Assembly: GCA_025966435.1 (NCBI GenBank)
Contig: JAICRQ010000271.1
Location: forward strand, 1 to 5,295
DNA: 5,295 nt
Direction: 5' to 3'
Source: Anaerolineales bacterium
Lineage (GTDB): Bacteria > Chloroflexota > Anaerolineae > Anaerolineales > Villigracilaceae
Both the position numbers and the translations under genes were made by a program. Within the stretch, counting starts at the first letter, position 1, and each line of letters starts with the position of its first letter. The notes under the pieces are model-generated. The model did no database searches. It was not told where the DNA came from and saw only the letters and a list, made by a program, of their open reading frames with translations. Shown piece after piece: positions 5,009 through 5,295 of the stretch.

Positions 5009-5295
5009 TTATTCAAATGGGGTCATCTTCGGACCACAGACGACCACGTCGAAGCGATAACCAAGCGCCCAATCCGGCTGGGTGATCTCGTGATCGTACG
5101 TGGCGATCAACGACTGACGCGCTTTTTCGTCTGGGATGCTGTTGCAGATCGGATCAAGGGGTATGAGGGGGTCGCCAGGAAAATACATTTGCGTGACCAA
5201 CCGCTGCTGAAAGTTGACGCCGATGATCGAAAAATGGATATGGGCAGGGCGCCAGGCATTGAAGTGGTTGCCCCACGGGTACGCGCCGGGGCGGA
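5009..5295 (-). CDS. pcaH: Protocatechuate 3,4-dioxygenase, beta subunit (C-terminal part; gene runs off the right edge)
   Basis: The frame enters from the right edge and stops at TAA 5011-5009; about 95 residues are visible. The segment reads RPGAYPWGN, then FNAWRPAHIHFSIIG, QMYFPGDPLIPLDPI, and ends LGYRFDVVVCGPKMTPFE. By comparison with the well-studied Pseudomonas enzyme, the tyrosine of GAYPW (codon 5281-5279) is the axial Fe(III) ligand. The two histidines of AHIHF (codons 5242-5240 and 5236-5234) are the histidine ligands. The fourth ligand, an upstream tyrosine, lies outside the window. All ligands that can be seen are present, so the enzyme should be active. It is the upstream gene of the visible pcaHGB set, and the operon promoter must lie beyond the window. 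Confidence 0.95.
   Translation of the reverse strand, partial: RPGAYPWGNHFNAWRPAHIHFSIIGVNFQQRLVTQMYFPGDPLIPLDPICNSIPDEKARQSLIATYDHEITQPDWALGYRFDVVVCGPKMTPFE

Noticed and set aside
1..5295. CRISPR arrays, tRNA or rRNA genes, insertion sequences, toxin-antitoxin pairs
   Set aside because: No regularly spaced direct repeats, no tRNA-like cloverleaf, no transposase or integrase motif and no paired small genes were seen on either strand.

Overview
This 5.3 kb window looks like a chromosomal segment of an environmental bacterium of moderate GC content. My best guess is Chloroflexota (an Anaerolineae-like lineage). The guess rests on general gene content and on an intergenic motif of the CTGAGCGTAGCGAA kind near 1157-1183 that I associate with such genomes. 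This assignment is an inference; no marker gene is present.

Layout. Positions 1-128 (+) hold the last 41 codons of an HpcH/HpaI aldolase / citrate-lyase-beta-type enzyme, followed by a strong intrinsic terminator. After a leader with an operator-like dyad and a small hairpin comes an EamA/DMT-family ten-helix transporter (299-1132, +, GTG start). It converges on a beta-class DNA methyltransferase (1239-2111, -) that has no restriction enzyme beside it in the window. Upstream of the methyltransferase on the same strand is ssb, a short single-stranded DNA-binding protein (2253-2636, -), with its own 13-bp-stem terminator between the two.

From 2637 to 3103 there is no intact gene. This stretch does hold an unlisted small feature: the 36-codon C-terminal stub of a second, diverged ssb (2890-3000, -), still followed by its own intrinsic terminator (2788-2831). 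To its right, on the same strand, lies a tightly packed protocatechuate operon, pcaH (partial) - pcaG - pcaB (5295 down to 3104). The pca genes are separated by 1-2 bases.

How the genes work together. PcaH and PcaG form protocatechuate 3,4-dioxygenase, an Fe(III) intradiol enzyme that opens protocatechuate to 3-carboxy-cis,cis-muconate. PcaB cyclises that product to 4-carboxymuconolactone. These are the first two steps of the protocatechuate branch of the beta-ketoadipate pathway. No pcaC, pcaD or regulator is visible; they may lie beyond the right edge. The arrangement suggests that the pca block was joined to the 3' stub of a former ssb, whose terminator may now end the pca transcript.

I found no convincing undescribed multi-gene system. 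The most interesting points are the ssb stub with its retained terminator, the SSB tails lacking the usual DDDIPF-type tip, and the solitary methyltransferase downstream of ssb.
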